A stretch of DNA of 64,000 bases from Paenibacillus pasadenensis (GCF_023715725.1 NZ_JAMBOT010000004.1:186001-250000); one strand, 5' to 3'. Positions 18,772 to 27,790 are shown, numbered from the stretch's first letter. The notes: generated by a model from the letters alone, not told the origin. Made by a program: numbers and translations.

Positions 18772-18800
18772 TTGAGTGTGGTTCGCGGGAAAGGTATACT
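18772..18800 (+). promoter_or_regulatory. corA leader promoter
   Basis: TTGAGT (18772-18777) and TATACT (18795-18800), spacer exactly 17 nt. Transcription should begin near 18807, giving a leader of about 255 nt before corA. Confidence 0.7.
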
Positions 18801-18835
18801 AGACAAGACTTTACCGCTGAAAGGAGTGAAACGCC

Positions 18836-18931
18836 ATGGAAGGCGATAGGCCAAAGCCTGCACCGCAAGCCGCAGCAAGTAGCAATCACCACGAAGACGA
18901 CAAGCCGGATCGCGCCTTGCATGGCCGTTGA
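18836..18931 (+). CDS. Small leader ORF (31 codons) upstream of corA
   Basis: An ATG with an excellent ribosome binding site (AAAGGAG, eight to nine bases upstream) opens a 31-codon frame ending in TGA. The peptide starts MEGDRPKPAPQAA, has four prolines in all, and continues with a hydrophilic acidic/His stretch (HHEDD). It resembles no protein I know. It lies in the long corA leader, after the promoter and before three hairpins (18932-19024), so a leader-peptide role is plausible. This is an inference; the peptide could also act on its own. Confidence 0.5.
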   Translation: MEGDRPKPAPQAAASSNHHEDDKPDRALHGR

Positions 18932-19063
18932 TCTCCGAATGCCGCCTCGCGGGGAGCGCATCTCCCGCCCATAAGGAGTGCCTTCTCCGCCGGACGGCGG
19001 GCTGTTCGAGCCCGTGCATCCGGCTTCTCTTCCGTCTTCAAGTACGAGAGGAGATGTAAGGCC
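18932..19063 (+). promoter_or_regulatory. Structured part of the corA leader
   Basis: Several inverted repeats follow the small ORF: GCGGGGAG / CTCCCGC near 18952-18972; the nested pair GCCGGA...TCCGGC enclosing CGGGCT / AGCCCG at about 18990-19024; and CTCT / AGAG close to the corA ribosome binding site. No M-box (ykoK) consensus was found. No poly-T run marks an intrinsic terminator. Confidence 0.45.
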
Positions 19064-19999
19064 ATGAAAATTAGAATGGTCAACAACGGCGTGTTTACGC
19101 CGGTCGATCAATTGGAAGCGACTCTTTCCCCTCCGCTGGAGGGTTTTTATTGGATTGACGCTGACGTCGAGGATCTTGCCTACCTGCAGCCGCTGTTCGG
19201 GCTGCATGATCTGGCCGTGGAGGACTGCCTCACCGAAGAGGAGCAGCGTCCAAAGATCGAGCTTTACGAAGGACATTATTTTATCGTGATTAACAGCATC
19301 CGGTTCGACGACGAGGAAATTTTCCTGCGCGCGCTGAACATTTTTCTGGGACGGCATTATATCATTACAGTGACAAAACAGAAGATCAACGAGCTGCGCT
19401 CGCTCAAGCCGCTCCTGTGGGAGCAGGAGATCAGCCGCCCGGACCGCTTCCTGTACCATCTGGTCGACCTTGTCGTGGACAATTATTTCCTTGTCGGAGA
19501 CCGCATCGAAGCCCGGATTGAACGGCTTGAGGAAGACATTTTGATGCACACGAAAAAATCCCATCTGAGCGAAATTATCGGTCTGCGCAGCGAGATTTTA
19601 TGGCTCAAGAAGGTGCTGGGACCGCAGCGCGACGTAATCGCCACGCTCAACAAAAAGGATTTACGGCTGATCGACGACCAGCTGCAAAAATATTTTAGCG
19701 ATATTCTCGAGAACGCGGTCAAAATTACCGAGACGTTTGACACGTACCGCGATCTGATGGGCAACTTGCGAGAGGCGTACCAGTCCAGCCTGTCCAACCG
19801 GGCGAATGAAATCATGCGCATCTTTACTGCGCTGACGACGATTTTCATGCCGCTTACGTTTATTACGGGCATTTACGGGATGAACTTTGGCCATTTGCCC
19901 GGCCAGGATTTCTATTTCGGCTTTTATTTCCTGCTCGGTTTCATGCTGCTGCTCGGCGGAGGAATGCTGTTCCTCTTCCGCAAAAAGGGCTGGTTATGA
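19064..19999 (+). CDS. corA: CorA-family divalent cation transporter
   Basis: A 311-residue CorA protein. The long cytoplasmic N-terminal alpha/beta domain and helical stalk (1-250) are followed by two membrane helices with the universally conserved pore signature GMNF in GIYGMNFGHLP (about 276-279). It forms a pentameric Mg2+ (also Co2+/Ni2+) channel. The ribosome binding site is GAGGAGATG upstream. It is single-gene, with a long structured leader carrying a small ORF that suggests control after initiation. Confidence 0.92.
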   Translation: MKIRMVNNGVFTPVDQLEATLSPPLEGFYWIDADVEDLAYLQPLFGLHDLAVEDCLTEEEQRPKIELYEGHYFIVINSIRFDDEEIFLRALNIFLGRHYIITVTKQKINELRSLKPLLWEQEISRPDRFLYHLVDLVVDNYFLVGDRIEARIERLEEDILMHTKKSHLSEIIGLRSEILWLKKVLGPQRDVIATLNKKDLRLIDDQLQKYFSDILENAVKITETFDTYRDLMGNLREAYQSSLSNRANEIMRIFTALTTIFMPLTFITGIYGMNFGHLPGQDFYFGFYFLLGFMLLLGGGMLFLFRKKGWL

Positions 20000-20047
20000 G
20001 CGCCGCGCAGTCCTGCTCCGCCCTGTCTGGAGAGCCTCCGCATCTAA

Positions 20048-20097
20048 ACAGCCCCCCTTGCCGCTGACGCCGGACGTCAGACCGCAAGGGGGGCTGT
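20048..20097. terminator. Hairpin between convergent corA and MFS genes
   Basis: ACAGCCCCCCTTGC / GCAAGGGGGGCTGT, with a second inner stem CTGACG / CGTCAG. T-tails are weak on both strands, but the 14-bp outer stem is perfect. Confidence 0.65.
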
Positions 20098-20108
20098 GTG
20101 TTTATGGG

Positions 20109-21434
20109 TTAAATCGTAAAGCTCCCTCCATCTTTCGCCGCTGCGTCACCATGCGCTTCAGCTCCAGCCTGCCGTTCCCCTTTGCCAAAATCGACAAGCT
20201 GCAGCAGCGCGTACCCGATGACAAAAAAGGCCGCAACCGAGAGAATCGCCAGCCGGCTGGAGCCGGTCAGCGTTGCCGTGATGGAAAATATGAGCGGCCC
20301 CAGTATCGAGGTGAATTTGCTGCTGAGCGCCAGAAACCCGAACCATTCGCCGGAGCGGCCGACAGGAACGAGCCGCGCATACAGAGAACGCGCCGCAGCC
20401 TGGCTGCCTCCCTGCACAAGTCCGACCAGAAAAGCGAGCGCAAAAAAGTGAAGCGCGCTTGTCATGAAATAACCGAGCACTACAATTCCAAGATACACGA
20501 GCAGCGAGCCCCCGAGCATCCGTTTTGCGCCGAAGTGCGCCACCAGCCTTCCGAACAGCAGCGTTGCCGGCAGGCCGACGAACTGGGTGACGAGCAGCGC
20601 CATAATCAGCTCGTTGGAGCCAATGCCGATTCCCGCTCCGTAAATAGTCGCCATTACGATAACGGTGCTGATGCCGTCATTGAAAAACCAGAAAGCCGCC
20701 ATATACTTTAACAGCTCGGGATAACGCTTCAGACTGCGCAGCGACTGCGCCAGCCGGCCGAACGAAGCCCCAGCCGCCCGAAGCACCGTTAAGGAGCCTG
20801 AGCCTGCTGCGGCAGAGCCCCCGCGCTCCTCTTTCCAGCGCGTAAACAGCGGCAATGCAAACAGCAGCCACCAGACGCCGACCGTCGCGAATACCGTCTG
20901 GGTAGCCGCCGTTTTGCTCGGGAAGCCGAGCCGGTCCCACATTAGTATCATCGCGAGATTAACGGCGAGCAGCACGCCGCCTCCCGCATAGCCGTAAGCG
21001 TAACCTTTCGCGCTGACAGAATGCCGCTCCGCCTCCGGCACCCCGTCCCGCAGCAGTGCATCGTAAAATGTATTGCCCGTCGAAAAACCGACGATGCCCA
21101 GCACAAGCAAAATAGAGGCGAGCATCCAGTCGCCTTCCCCGGCAAACGCCATCAGAGAACTCGGCACGGCGCCGATAATCGTAAAAGCCATCAAAAAACG
21201 GAGCTTGGAGCGAGATAAGTCCGCAGCCGCGCCGGCCAGCGGCGACAGCAGAGCAACGAGCAGCATGGCGATGCTCTGCGTATTGGCCCAATAGGCTTGC
21301 GCCAGATTTCCCTCCAGACCGCTGCCAGCGACCGACTCGTAATAAACCGGCATGACGGCGGCAAGCATCGTCGTGGCGAAAGCGGAATTCGCCCAGTCGT
21401 ACCAAATCCAGCCCCGGACCGCCTTTTTGTCCAT
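20109..21434 (-). CDS. MFS transporter of the UMF1/Atg22-like family
   Basis: A 441-residue membrane protein with about 12 hydrophobic segments. The opening GWIWYDWANSAFATTM is the hallmark of the UMF1 (Atg22-like) branch of the major facilitator superfamily; DLSRSKLRFL and STGNTFYDALL support it. Members export amino acids in yeast vacuoles, but bacterial substrates are unknown. I start at ATG 21434, with a GGGGGG ribosome binding site; an earlier in-frame ATG lacks one. It is divergent from a LysR gene with 186 bp between. Confidence 0.82.
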   Translation of the reverse strand: MDKKAVRGWIWYDWANSAFATTMLAAVMPVYYESVAGSGLEGNLAQAYWANTQSIAMLLVALLSPLAGAAADLSRSKLRFLMAFTIIGAVPSSLMAFAGEGDWMLASILLVLGIVGFSTGNTFYDALLRDGVPEAERHSVSAKGYAYGYAGGGVLLAVNLAMILMWDRLGFPSKTAATQTVFATVGVWWLLFALPLFTRWKEERGGSAAAGSGSLTVLRAAGASFGRLAQSLRSLKRYPELLKYMAAFWFFNDGISTVIVMATIYGAGIGIGSNELIMALLVTQFVGLPATLLFGRLVAHFGAKRMLGGSLLVYLGIVVLGYFMTSALHFFALAFLVGLVQGGSQAAARSLYARLVPVGRSGEWFGFLALSSKFTSILGPLIFSITATLTGSSRLAILSVAAFFVIGYALLQLVDFGKGERQAGAEAHGDAAAKDGGSFTI

Positions 21435-21620
21435 CGGTATCCCCCCGTTATGTTCGGAATCTGCTTCCTCCCGCATCTGTCGGCTATGGCTCCCACATTA
21501 AATTTATGCAAAGCGGAGCCAGCTTTACCCCTGCCTTTGTGTTGGATATACTAGAAGGATAGTGTACGCCAAGCCAATGCAGCGACGAAACCCCAATTTA
21601 TAAAGTCAGGAGGCCCGCCT

Positions 21621-22523
21621 CTGAATATTAGCCAGCTCGAAACGCTGCTTACGATCTCCAAAACGATGAGCTTCCGCAAAGCAGGTGAATTGCTTAACCT
21701 GACCCAGCCCGCCGTATCCGCCCAGATCAAAAGCCTGGAAGAGGAATTCAAAACGGTGCTGGTGGACCGGAACCAGCCGGTTACATTAACCGATCGCGGC
21801 CAGGTTTTTCTGGAGCATGCCGTCCGGGTTCTCGATATCGTGGAGGAATTGAAGCAGAAGCTGTCCGATCTGAGTCTGATGCCCCAAGGGCATATCGTGC
21901 TTGGGACGACTAGTTCCATTGCGATTCAGATTTTGCCCCGCGTACTGTCCTATTTTCAGAATCAATTTCCGCTCATCAAAACGACGATTCATACGATGCC
22001 CTCCGCCCAGGTGTTATCCAGCGTGGAGAACGGCAGCGTTGATCTCGGCCTGACGTATTTGATGGAGCATAACCCGAACGTGCAGATGTCAACGCTGTAT
22101 TACGACACCTTTGAGCTTGTCGTATCTCCGCATCACCCGCTCGCCCATCTGAAGCATGCTTCCGTGGATAAGCTGCGGGAAATTCCGCTTATTATGCTCT
22201 CACCGGATACGCTTGGCCGCCGCTTCGTCGACCGGGTATTCGCCAAACACGGCATTACGCCCAACATCGTCATGGAGCTGTCCAGCAGCGAAGAGGTCAA
22301 ACGGATGGTTGAGATTGATCTGGGCGCCGCCGTTGTCTCTAAACAATCGATCGCCAACGAGCTGCGGCTTGGCACGCTGCGCATGATTAAGGTTACCGAG
22401 CTTGAGGTCAGCCACCCCGTAGGCGTCATTTACAAATCCGGGCGTTATTTGAACTCGGCGATGCAGCAGTTTTTGAGCGACCTGAAGGGCATGCCGGAGG
22501 ATCAATTCATCAGCAGCGAATAA
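21621..22523 (+). CDS. LysR-family regulator with CTG start
   Basis: A 300-residue LysR regulator. The full helix-turn-helix needs codons upstream of the first ATG (21666): the frame opens at CTG 21621 giving NISQLETLLTISKTMSFRKA and LNLTQPAVSAQIKSLEEEF. AGGAGG lies seven bases before that CTG, and no ATG, GTG or TTG is available in frame at that place. The substrate-binding domain covers about 90-295. Starting at 21666 would delete the first DNA-binding helix. It is followed by the PHP phosphatase gene by 48 bp and may be co-transcribed with it. Confidence 0.85.
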   Translation: MNISQLETLLTISKTMSFRKAGELLNLTQPAVSAQIKSLEEEFKTVLVDRNQPVTLTDRGQVFLEHAVRVLDIVEELKQKLSDLSLMPQGHIVLGTTSSIAIQILPRVLSYFQNQFPLIKTTIHTMPSAQVLSSVENGSVDLGLTYLMEHNPNVQMSTLYYDTFELVVSPHHPLAHLKHASVDKLREIPLIMLSPDTLGRRFVDRVFAKHGITPNIVMELSSSEEVKRMVEIDLGAAVVSKQSIANELRLGTLRMIKVTELEVSHPVGVIYKSGRYLNSAMQQFLSDLKGMPEDQFISSE

Positions 22524-22571
22524 CGGGCCGGATTAGGCCAGCTTTTGAAACTCTACAAGGAGGCGCACGGT

Positions 22572-23381
22572 ATGAAATTCGACCTGCATACGCATCATTC
22601 CCGCTGCGGCCATGCGGAAGGCGATATTGAGGATTATATTGTGGCGGCAATCGACGCCGGACTGGACGTTATCGGAATTTCCGACCATTCGCCGTATTTC
22701 GGAAGCGACGAGGATCATGCCCAGCCGGGCATTGCGATGGCCTGCACCTCCCTGCCGGACTACGTGCGGGAAGTGCTGTCGCTGAAAGCCAAGTATGAGG
22801 GCCGGATTGAAGTTCTGCTCGGCATGGAATCGGACTTTTTCCCCGAGCACGCCGAGACGTACCGCAAAGCGCTTGAGCTCTATCCGTTTGATTATTTAAT
22901 CGGCTCCGTTCACTTGTCCGGGGGAGTAAGCATATTCAATCGCAACCGTTGGAAAGGGCTGTCCGATGCCGTTCAGGTGGAGCAGAAAAAGGAATATTAT
23001 GAGCTGATCCGCCAGTCCGCCGTATGCGGCATGTTCCAGATTCTCGGCCATATCGACGCCATGAAAGGTTATTACCCGGCCTTCTCCGACATTCCCGCTG
23101 CGGAAAGCATCGATCTGACGCTGCAGGCAATCGCGGGAAGCGGGACTGCGATCGAAATCAATACATCCGGCAAAACAAAAACGGTCGGCGGCTGGTACCC
23201 TTCGGAAGCAATTCTGGAACGCGCGCTGCATTATGGCGTAAAGGTCACCTTCGGCTCGGATGCGCACAAGCCTTCCCGGGTTGGCGACGATCTCGAAGAG
23301 GTCCGCAGCAAGCTGAAGGAAATTGGCTTTAAGGAATGGGTGTACTACCGGAAAAAACAGCAGGTTTCGGTGCCGCTGTAA
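22572..23381 (+). CDS. Histidinol-phosphatase-like PHP-domain protein
   Basis: A 269-residue PHP-family metallophosphoesterase. Metal ligands are visible in DLHTHHSRCGHAEG, GISDHSPYF, LGHIDAMKGY and the C-terminal FGSDAHKP. Size and motifs fit HisK/HisJ-type histidinol phosphatases, which make histidinol, but no his genes are nearby and other phosphoester substrates are possible. I start at 22572, with AAGGAGG nine bases upstream. Confidence 0.82.
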   Translation: MKFDLHTHHSRCGHAEGDIEDYIVAAIDAGLDVIGISDHSPYFGSDEDHAQPGIAMACTSLPDYVREVLSLKAKYEGRIEVLLGMESDFFPEHAETYRKALELYPFDYLIGSVHLSGGVSIFNRNRWKGLSDAVQVEQKKEYYELIRQSAVCGMFQILGHIDAMKGYYPAFSDIPAAESIDLTLQAIAGSGTAIEINTSGKTKTVGGWYPSEAILERALHYGVKVTFGSDAHKPSRVGDDLEEVRSKLKEIGFKEWVYYRKKQQVSVPL

Positions 23382-23433
23382 CCTTTCCTAAATCGGTAGC
23401 TGCCGTGTCAAAAGCTCCAGGATGCACGAACGG

Positions 23434-23477
23434 GCGAAGGGATGGGCTTGCTTGCGCAGCCGTCCTTCGCTTTTTTT
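23434..23477 (+). terminator. Terminator of the PHP phosphatase gene
   Basis: GCGAAGGGATGGGCT / AGCCGTCCTTCGC stem followed by TTTTTTT. Confidence 0.88.
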
Positions 23478-23489
23478 ATTTTGCGAGCG

Positions 23490-23523
23490 CAAAAAAAAGT
23501 GGACCTTCCACGGTGGAAGGTCC
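23490..23523 (-). terminator. Minus-strand terminator-like hairpin without a gene
   Basis: GGACCTTCCAC / GTGGAAGGTCC forms a perfect 11-bp stem (23501-23523), and A8 at 23491-23498 gives a T8 tail on the minus strand only. No minus-strand gene lies to its right; the next gene runs on the plus strand. Confidence 0.55.
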
Positions 23524-23661
23524 CAAGATATTTATTAAAAGGGGGTCATGCAACTATCTTAACCGTTCATTGTAATAAGCACGTGACAGAAATATTTCAT
23601 TTGTGTAACAAAAACGCGAGCCGAACGCTGGTGCATGACCGGCCGTTGTGAAGGAGACTCT

Positions 23662-24564
23662 ATGCTGAGCGAAACAACCTGGCTGCTGATTGCGATCGGC
23701 AGCGCCGTAACCTTCGGCTTTGCCGGCTGGTGGATGAAAGTATCGCAGATGAAGGGCGGAGACAACACATCCCTGCTGCTTGGCCTCTACATAACCGGCA
23801 CCGCCGGATTTTTCGTTCAATGCCTGCTTGACGGAGGCTGGCAGTCGCTTGGCAGCGGGCAGCTCTGGCTGTATGGAGCCGTCATCGGCGCAGGCTCGGC
23901 CTGGGGCAACGCCGTCTTTATGAAAGCCTTGCAGCACGGCCCCGCCAGCCTTACCTCCCCGATTACAAATCTGAACATCGTATTTGTAATCGCTTTGTCG
24001 GTGTTTCTGTACGGAGAAACGCTTGGGCCATGGGAGGCAGCAGGCATCTCTCTGTTATTGGCCTCAGCCGTACTCATCGCGATTCGTCCGGCGGAACAGC
24101 TGTCGCTGGCAAGCCGAATCTGGTTCCTTTACACCGGAGCGGCCGTGCTGCTGTTCACCTTCCGCAACGGCGGCCTGAAAGTGACGGGAGAGCTTGGCCT
24201 GCCCTCCTCCGCCGTGTTGTTCAGCGGATATTTGCTGTCGCTCTGCTGGTTCGCCTGGCAGGCGAGAAGCGCCCGCAACGGGAATAAGGAAGCAGTCATG
24301 CCTGGAAGCAGACTTGGCGCCAAAACCGCGCGCACCATCGGGCTGCGCTTCGGAATGCTTGCAGGCCTCTTTTCCTATGGCGGCTTGCAGCTATATGCTC
24401 TTGCGTTGGAAACGGGCAAGGCAAACCTCGCCGCGCCGATTTTCGCGACAAACAGCCTTGTCGTGGCTGCCGGCTCGATCTTGCTTTACCGGGAACGCCT
24501 GACAAGGCTGCAATGGCTCGCTTTTGGCTGTTTGATGGCTGGACTCGTGATGGTCCGGCTTTAA
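23662..24564 (+). CDS. EamA/DMT-family transporter
   Basis: A 300-residue membrane protein with ten hydrophobic segments in two EamA-like halves, the drug/metabolite transporter fold. PASLTSPITNLNIVFV and ANLAAPIFATNSLVV are matching segments of the two repeats. Substrate is unknown. I start at 23662 because AAGGAG is six bases upstream. The stop codon overlaps that of the convergent oxidoreductase gene in a TTAA, so no terminator separates the two. Confidence 0.85.
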   Translation: MLSETTWLLIAIGSAVTFGFAGWWMKVSQMKGGDNTSLLLGLYITGTAGFFVQCLLDGGWQSLGSGQLWLYGAVIGAGSAWGNAVFMKALQHGPASLTSPITNLNIVFVIALSVFLYGETLGPWEAAGISLLLASAVLIAIRPAEQLSLASRIWFLYTGAAVLLFTFRNGGLKVTGELGLPSSAVLFSGYLLSLCWFAWQARSARNGNKEAVMPGSRLGAKTARTIGLRFGMLAGLFSYGGLQLYALALETGKANLAAPIFATNSLVVAAGSILLYRERLTRLQWLAFGCLMAGLVMVRL

Positions 24565-25820
24565 GCTCGGGCTGCAAACTCATCCAAACGGATGACGCGT
24601 TTTTCCAGCCTCGAGCGCTCCGCGGCAAAAGCCATCAAGTGGCTTTTGACCGATTTGGCGGCCGAAGTCAGCGTATCCTTGTTGTCTGTGCTGCGGATTG
24701 TCCTCACAAAATCCCGCATTAAGCCAAAATCCCCGCCGCCATGGCCGATGTGGCCTTCGCTATCGCTGAATTTGATCGTTTCTCGGCGGCCGGTGCCAAA
24801 ATAAATCAATTCGATTTCGTTTTTCTCCATTGATCCTTGTATCTCACCTTTGGTGCCCATCAGCTTGATGCTTCGGCTGCTCTCTTCCGAGAAGGCTGTC
24901 ATCGTAAATACGGCGGTCACCTCATTGGCGAACTCCATGCTGACGACCTGATGGTCGACCACGTCGTTATCGCAATGATAAACGCAGCGGCCGTAAGGTC
25001 CCGTCAGCAGCGCTTCGTAACGGGCTTCATAGCTCAAATCGCTGCTGATCGCCTGATCCATCCAGCCCGGGTTGTTCGTCAAATACGTTTTTGGCGCGTA
25101 GTATACACATTCGTCGGATACCGGACATCCGTCCAGACATCGCAGCGGGGCGCCTTCTGGCGCCTGATCGGCTTTGAAATGCGACAAGTCGCCGTAAGAA
25201 TTAAGGCTTGTGCAATCCGCTCCCGCCAGCCACAGCAATATATCCATATCATGACAGGACTTGGCGAGTATCATCGGACTGGATTGCTTGGAATTGCGCC
25301 AATTGCCCCGCACAAAGCTGTGCGCCTGATGCCAGTAGCCCACATTTTCAATATGCTGAATGGACATTAACCGCCCGATTTTCCCTTCATCCAGCAGATT
25401 TTTGAGCGTCTGAAAAAAGCGGGTGTAACGCAAAACATGGCAAATCGTCAGCACACGATTGTATTTCTCCGCCTGCTCCTGCATGGCGATACATTCCTCG
25501 AAGCTTGGAGACATCGGCTTTTCCAGCAGCACATGATAACCGCTCTCCAAAGCCCGCATCGTCGGCTCAAAGTGCATATGATCCTGCGTGCAAATGATGA
25601 CCGCATCCGCTGTTACACGGGCATCCAGCAGCTCCTCCCACCCTTCGAAGCACATCTCGTCCTCCAGCGCGTGGCTCCTCTGAAACGACTCCCGGCGCAG
25701 CCGGTCCGGCTCCGCAACGGCGACAACCTTCATATCGAGCGGATGCTCCAGCGCATAACTCGTATAGGTTCCGCCGCGCAAGCCAGCCCCAATCAGGGCA
25801 ACGCTAATTTGATGTTTCAT
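24561..25820 (-). CDS. Gfo/Idh/MocA-family oxidoreductase
   Basis: A 419-residue NAD(P)-dependent sugar-type dehydrogenase. The N-terminal Rossmann fold starts ISVALIGAGLRGGTY, with VAVAEPD at the second strand end and the catalytic-site EKP in VLLEKPMSPS. A C-terminal alpha/beta domain follows, with the conserved SCHDMDILLWLAG. It is the last gene of the ABC-importer cluster and probably oxidises the imported sugar or sugar derivative. The start has AAGGGATGG upstream. Four cysteines in RCLDGCPVSDEC and nearby are unusual and could hold a metal, which would need testing. Confidence 0.88.
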   Translation of the reverse strand: MKHQISVALIGAGLRGGTYTSYALEHPLDMKVVAVAEPDRLRRESFQRSHALEDEMCFEGWEELLDARVTADAVIICTQDHMHFEPTMRALESGYHVLLEKPMSPSFEECIAMQEQAEKYNRVLTICHVLRYTRFFQTLKNLLDEGKIGRLMSIQHIENVGYWHQAHSFVRGNWRNSKQSSPMILAKSCHDMDILLWLAGADCTSLNSYGDLSHFKADQAPEGAPLRCLDGCPVSDECVYYAPKTYLTNNPGWMDQAISSDLSYEARYEALLTGPYGRCVYHCDNDVVDHQVVSMEFANEVTAVFTMTAFSEESSRSIKLMGTKGEIQGSMEKNEIELIYFGTGRRETIKFSDSEGHIGHGGGDFGLMRDFVRTIRSTDNKDTLTSAAKSVKSHLMAFAAERSRLEKRVIRLDEFAARA

Positions 25821-25847
25821 CTGAATTCCATCCCTTCTGCTTTTCCC

Positions 25848-26735
25848 TTACTCTTTGACGCTGCCTATGGTCATTCCTTTCACAAAGTACTGCTGGAGGA
25901 AAGGATAAACGATCATAATCGGCAGCGCTCCAAGAAATATTTGCGCCGTCCGGAGCGTTCTTTCACTTAGATTTTGCAGCAGCGACAAGTCTGCCGCTGT
26001 AACCGCCTTAATGTTAATCGCGGTGACCAATGTGGAAAGATACGTCTGCAGCGGGTATTTTTCCGGCGAATTCATGTATAAGATCCCGTCGAACCATGAG
26101 TTCCAATGGCCGACGATTGTGAACAATCCGATTGTCGCAATGGACGGCAGCGATACGGGCAAATAAACCTTCCACAAAATCGACCAGTGCCCGGCGCCGT
26201 CGATAAAAGCGGCTTCTTCCATATCCTTTGGGATGCCTCTGAAAAAGTTGAGCATTAATACGGCATTCCATACGCTCAGCGCTCCGGGTAGAATAAGCGC
26301 CCAGATGCTGTTCATCAAACCTGTCTCTTTGACAATGATATAAGTGGGAATAAGGCCGCCGCCAAAAAACAGCGTGATGGCAAAAAACCAGACATAGTAC
26401 ACACGATGGCGAAACTGCTCGTATGCCTTTGAAAGCGGATAGGCGGTAAGAAACACAAGGAACATATTGATTGACGTGCCGATTAACACCCTCTGCAGCG
26501 TAATCCAGAGCGAGCTGAAAAACTCCTGTTTCTGCCCCAAAAACTTGTAGGCCTCCAGCGTAAATCCAACCGGCCATAGCTTGACCGCGCCAGCCGAAGC
26601 AGCTGCATTGGAGCTTAACGACACGGCAAGCAAATGAATGAAAGGCACAATGCAGATAAACGTAACTAAAGCTAGCACAATCACGTTCGTCCAGTTAAAC
26701 AATCTTCTTCCTATCGACTGCCGATAAAAATGCAA
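25848..26735 (-). CDS. ABC sugar transporter permease, LplC/YtcP-like
   Basis: A 295-residue inner-membrane permease with six hydrophobic segments and the EAA loop EEAAFIDGAGHWSILWKVYLP that contacts the ATPase. The C-terminus, EKYPLQTYLS...YPFLQQYFVKGMTIGSVKE, is typical of LplC-type permeases. The start is TTG at 26735 with GGGTGG six bases upstream. It lies 17 bp after the partner permease gene. The cluster has no ATPase gene, as usual for this family, which uses a shared ATPase such as MsmX. Confidence 0.9.
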   Translation of the reverse strand: MHFYRQSIGRRLFNWTNVIVLALVTFICIVPFIHLLAVSLSSNAAASAGAVKLWPVGFTLEAYKFLGQKQEFFSSLWITLQRVLIGTSINMFLVFLTAYPLSKAYEQFRHRVYYVWFFAITLFFGGGLIPTYIIVKETGLMNSIWALILPGALSVWNAVLMLNFFRGIPKDMEEAAFIDGAGHWSILWKVYLPVSLPSIATIGLFTIVGHWNSWFDGILYMNSPEKYPLQTYLSTLVTAINIKAVTAADLSLLQNLSERTLRTAQIFLGALPIMIVYPFLQQYFVKGMTIGSVKE

Positions 26736-26752
26736 TGTCTGCCACCCGCTTT

Positions 26753-27697
26753 CTAAAATATCCGATAGTTGTTGAATCTGTACGCGAAGTAGTACGACAT
26801 TGACACCAAGAAGAATGAAATAACGGATTTGAACAAACCGATGGCCGCCGCAGGGGAATATTGCTGATCGAACAAGCCCAATCTGTAGGCAAAGGTGTCG
26901 ATGACATCGCCCTTTTCATACACGATCGGGTTGTACAGGATCAATACTTGCTCAAAGCCTGCGTTCAGCACGCTTCCAAGGCTCAAGGTCGCCAGTAAAA
27001 TAATGATCGTAGACATTCCCGGCAGCGTAATATGAAGCATCTGTTTCCACTTGCCCGCTCCGTCCACCTCCGCAGCCTCGTACAGATTGGCGTTAATGCT
27101 GACAATGGCTGCAAGGAAGATGATCATGTTGTACCCCATGCCCTTCCATACATCCGATCCGATGAGGATGGTTACAAACCAGTTATTGCTCGCCATAAAC
27201 ATGATCGGATCGACGCCAAACACCTTCGCGAGCGCATTCACGGGCCCGTTTAACGAAAAGAGCTCAATCATAACCCCGCCAAGCACAGCCCAGGATAAAA
27301 AGAACGGCAAAAATATGCTGGTTTGCACCATTCGCTTAAACCAGTCTTTGGCCACCTCATTCAACAGCAAGGCCAGAAGCAGAGGAACCGCCAAGCTAAA
27401 TATAATTTTCATGATTGAAATGAAAATCGTATTCCATAAAATCTGATTAAAGTCCGGCAAATTAAACACGTATTCGAAGTTTCTCCATCCGACCCAATCC
27501 GAGTTAAAAAAGCCCTGCGCCGGCCGGAACTTTTGGAATGCCATCACAATGCCGAACATCGGTCCGTAAGAATAAATCAGCGTTACAATTACACCGGGAA
27601 GGAGCATCAGATGCAGGGGGAACTCCCTTTTCCATCTCCAGCGCTTCCGAGCTCGCGTCAACACTTCCTTGCCCGTGTTAGTGGTCGTTAAATTCAA
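26753..27697 (-). CDS. ABC sugar transporter permease, LplB-like
   Basis: A 314-residue permease with six hydrophobic segments and the EAA loop YEAAEVDGAGKWKQMLHITLPG. PLHLMLLPGVIVTLIYSYGPMFGI is a typical LplB N-terminal segment. The start is TTG (27695-27697) with GGGAGG eight bases upstream. It pairs with the following permease and the lipoprotein encoded upstream to import a sugar, probably an oligosaccharide or uronide. Confidence 0.9.
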   Translation of the reverse strand: MNLTTTNTGKEVLTRARKRWRWKREFPLHLMLLPGVIVTLIYSYGPMFGIVMAFQKFRPAQGFFNSDWVGWRNFEYVFNLPDFNQILWNTIFISIMKIIFSLAVPLLLALLLNEVAKDWFKRMVQTSIFLPFFLSWAVLGGVMIELFSLNGPVNALAKVFGVDPIMFMASNNWFVTILIGSDVWKGMGYNMIIFLAAIVSINANLYEAAEVDGAGKWKQMLHITLPGMSTIIILLATLSLGSVLNAGFEQVLILYNPIVYEKGDVIDTFAYRLGLFDQQYSPAAAIGLFKSVISFFLVSMSYYFAYRFNNYRIF

Positions 27698-27790
27698 GCC
27701 GAGTCCTCCCGTTTATCCATTTATGTTCAGAAAAAAAGAGGGGGGCGTCTGCGCACGGTTCCCCCTCCTTCCAACTAATAAGACATACCG

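Noticed and set aside
18932..19063. An M-box (ykoK) magnesium riboswitch before corA
   Set aside because: None of the conserved M-box blocks could be found; the leader seems different.
18716..19564. A 282-codon minus-strand frame
   Set aside because: It spans the corA leader and the antisense of corA, with no domain or start signal.
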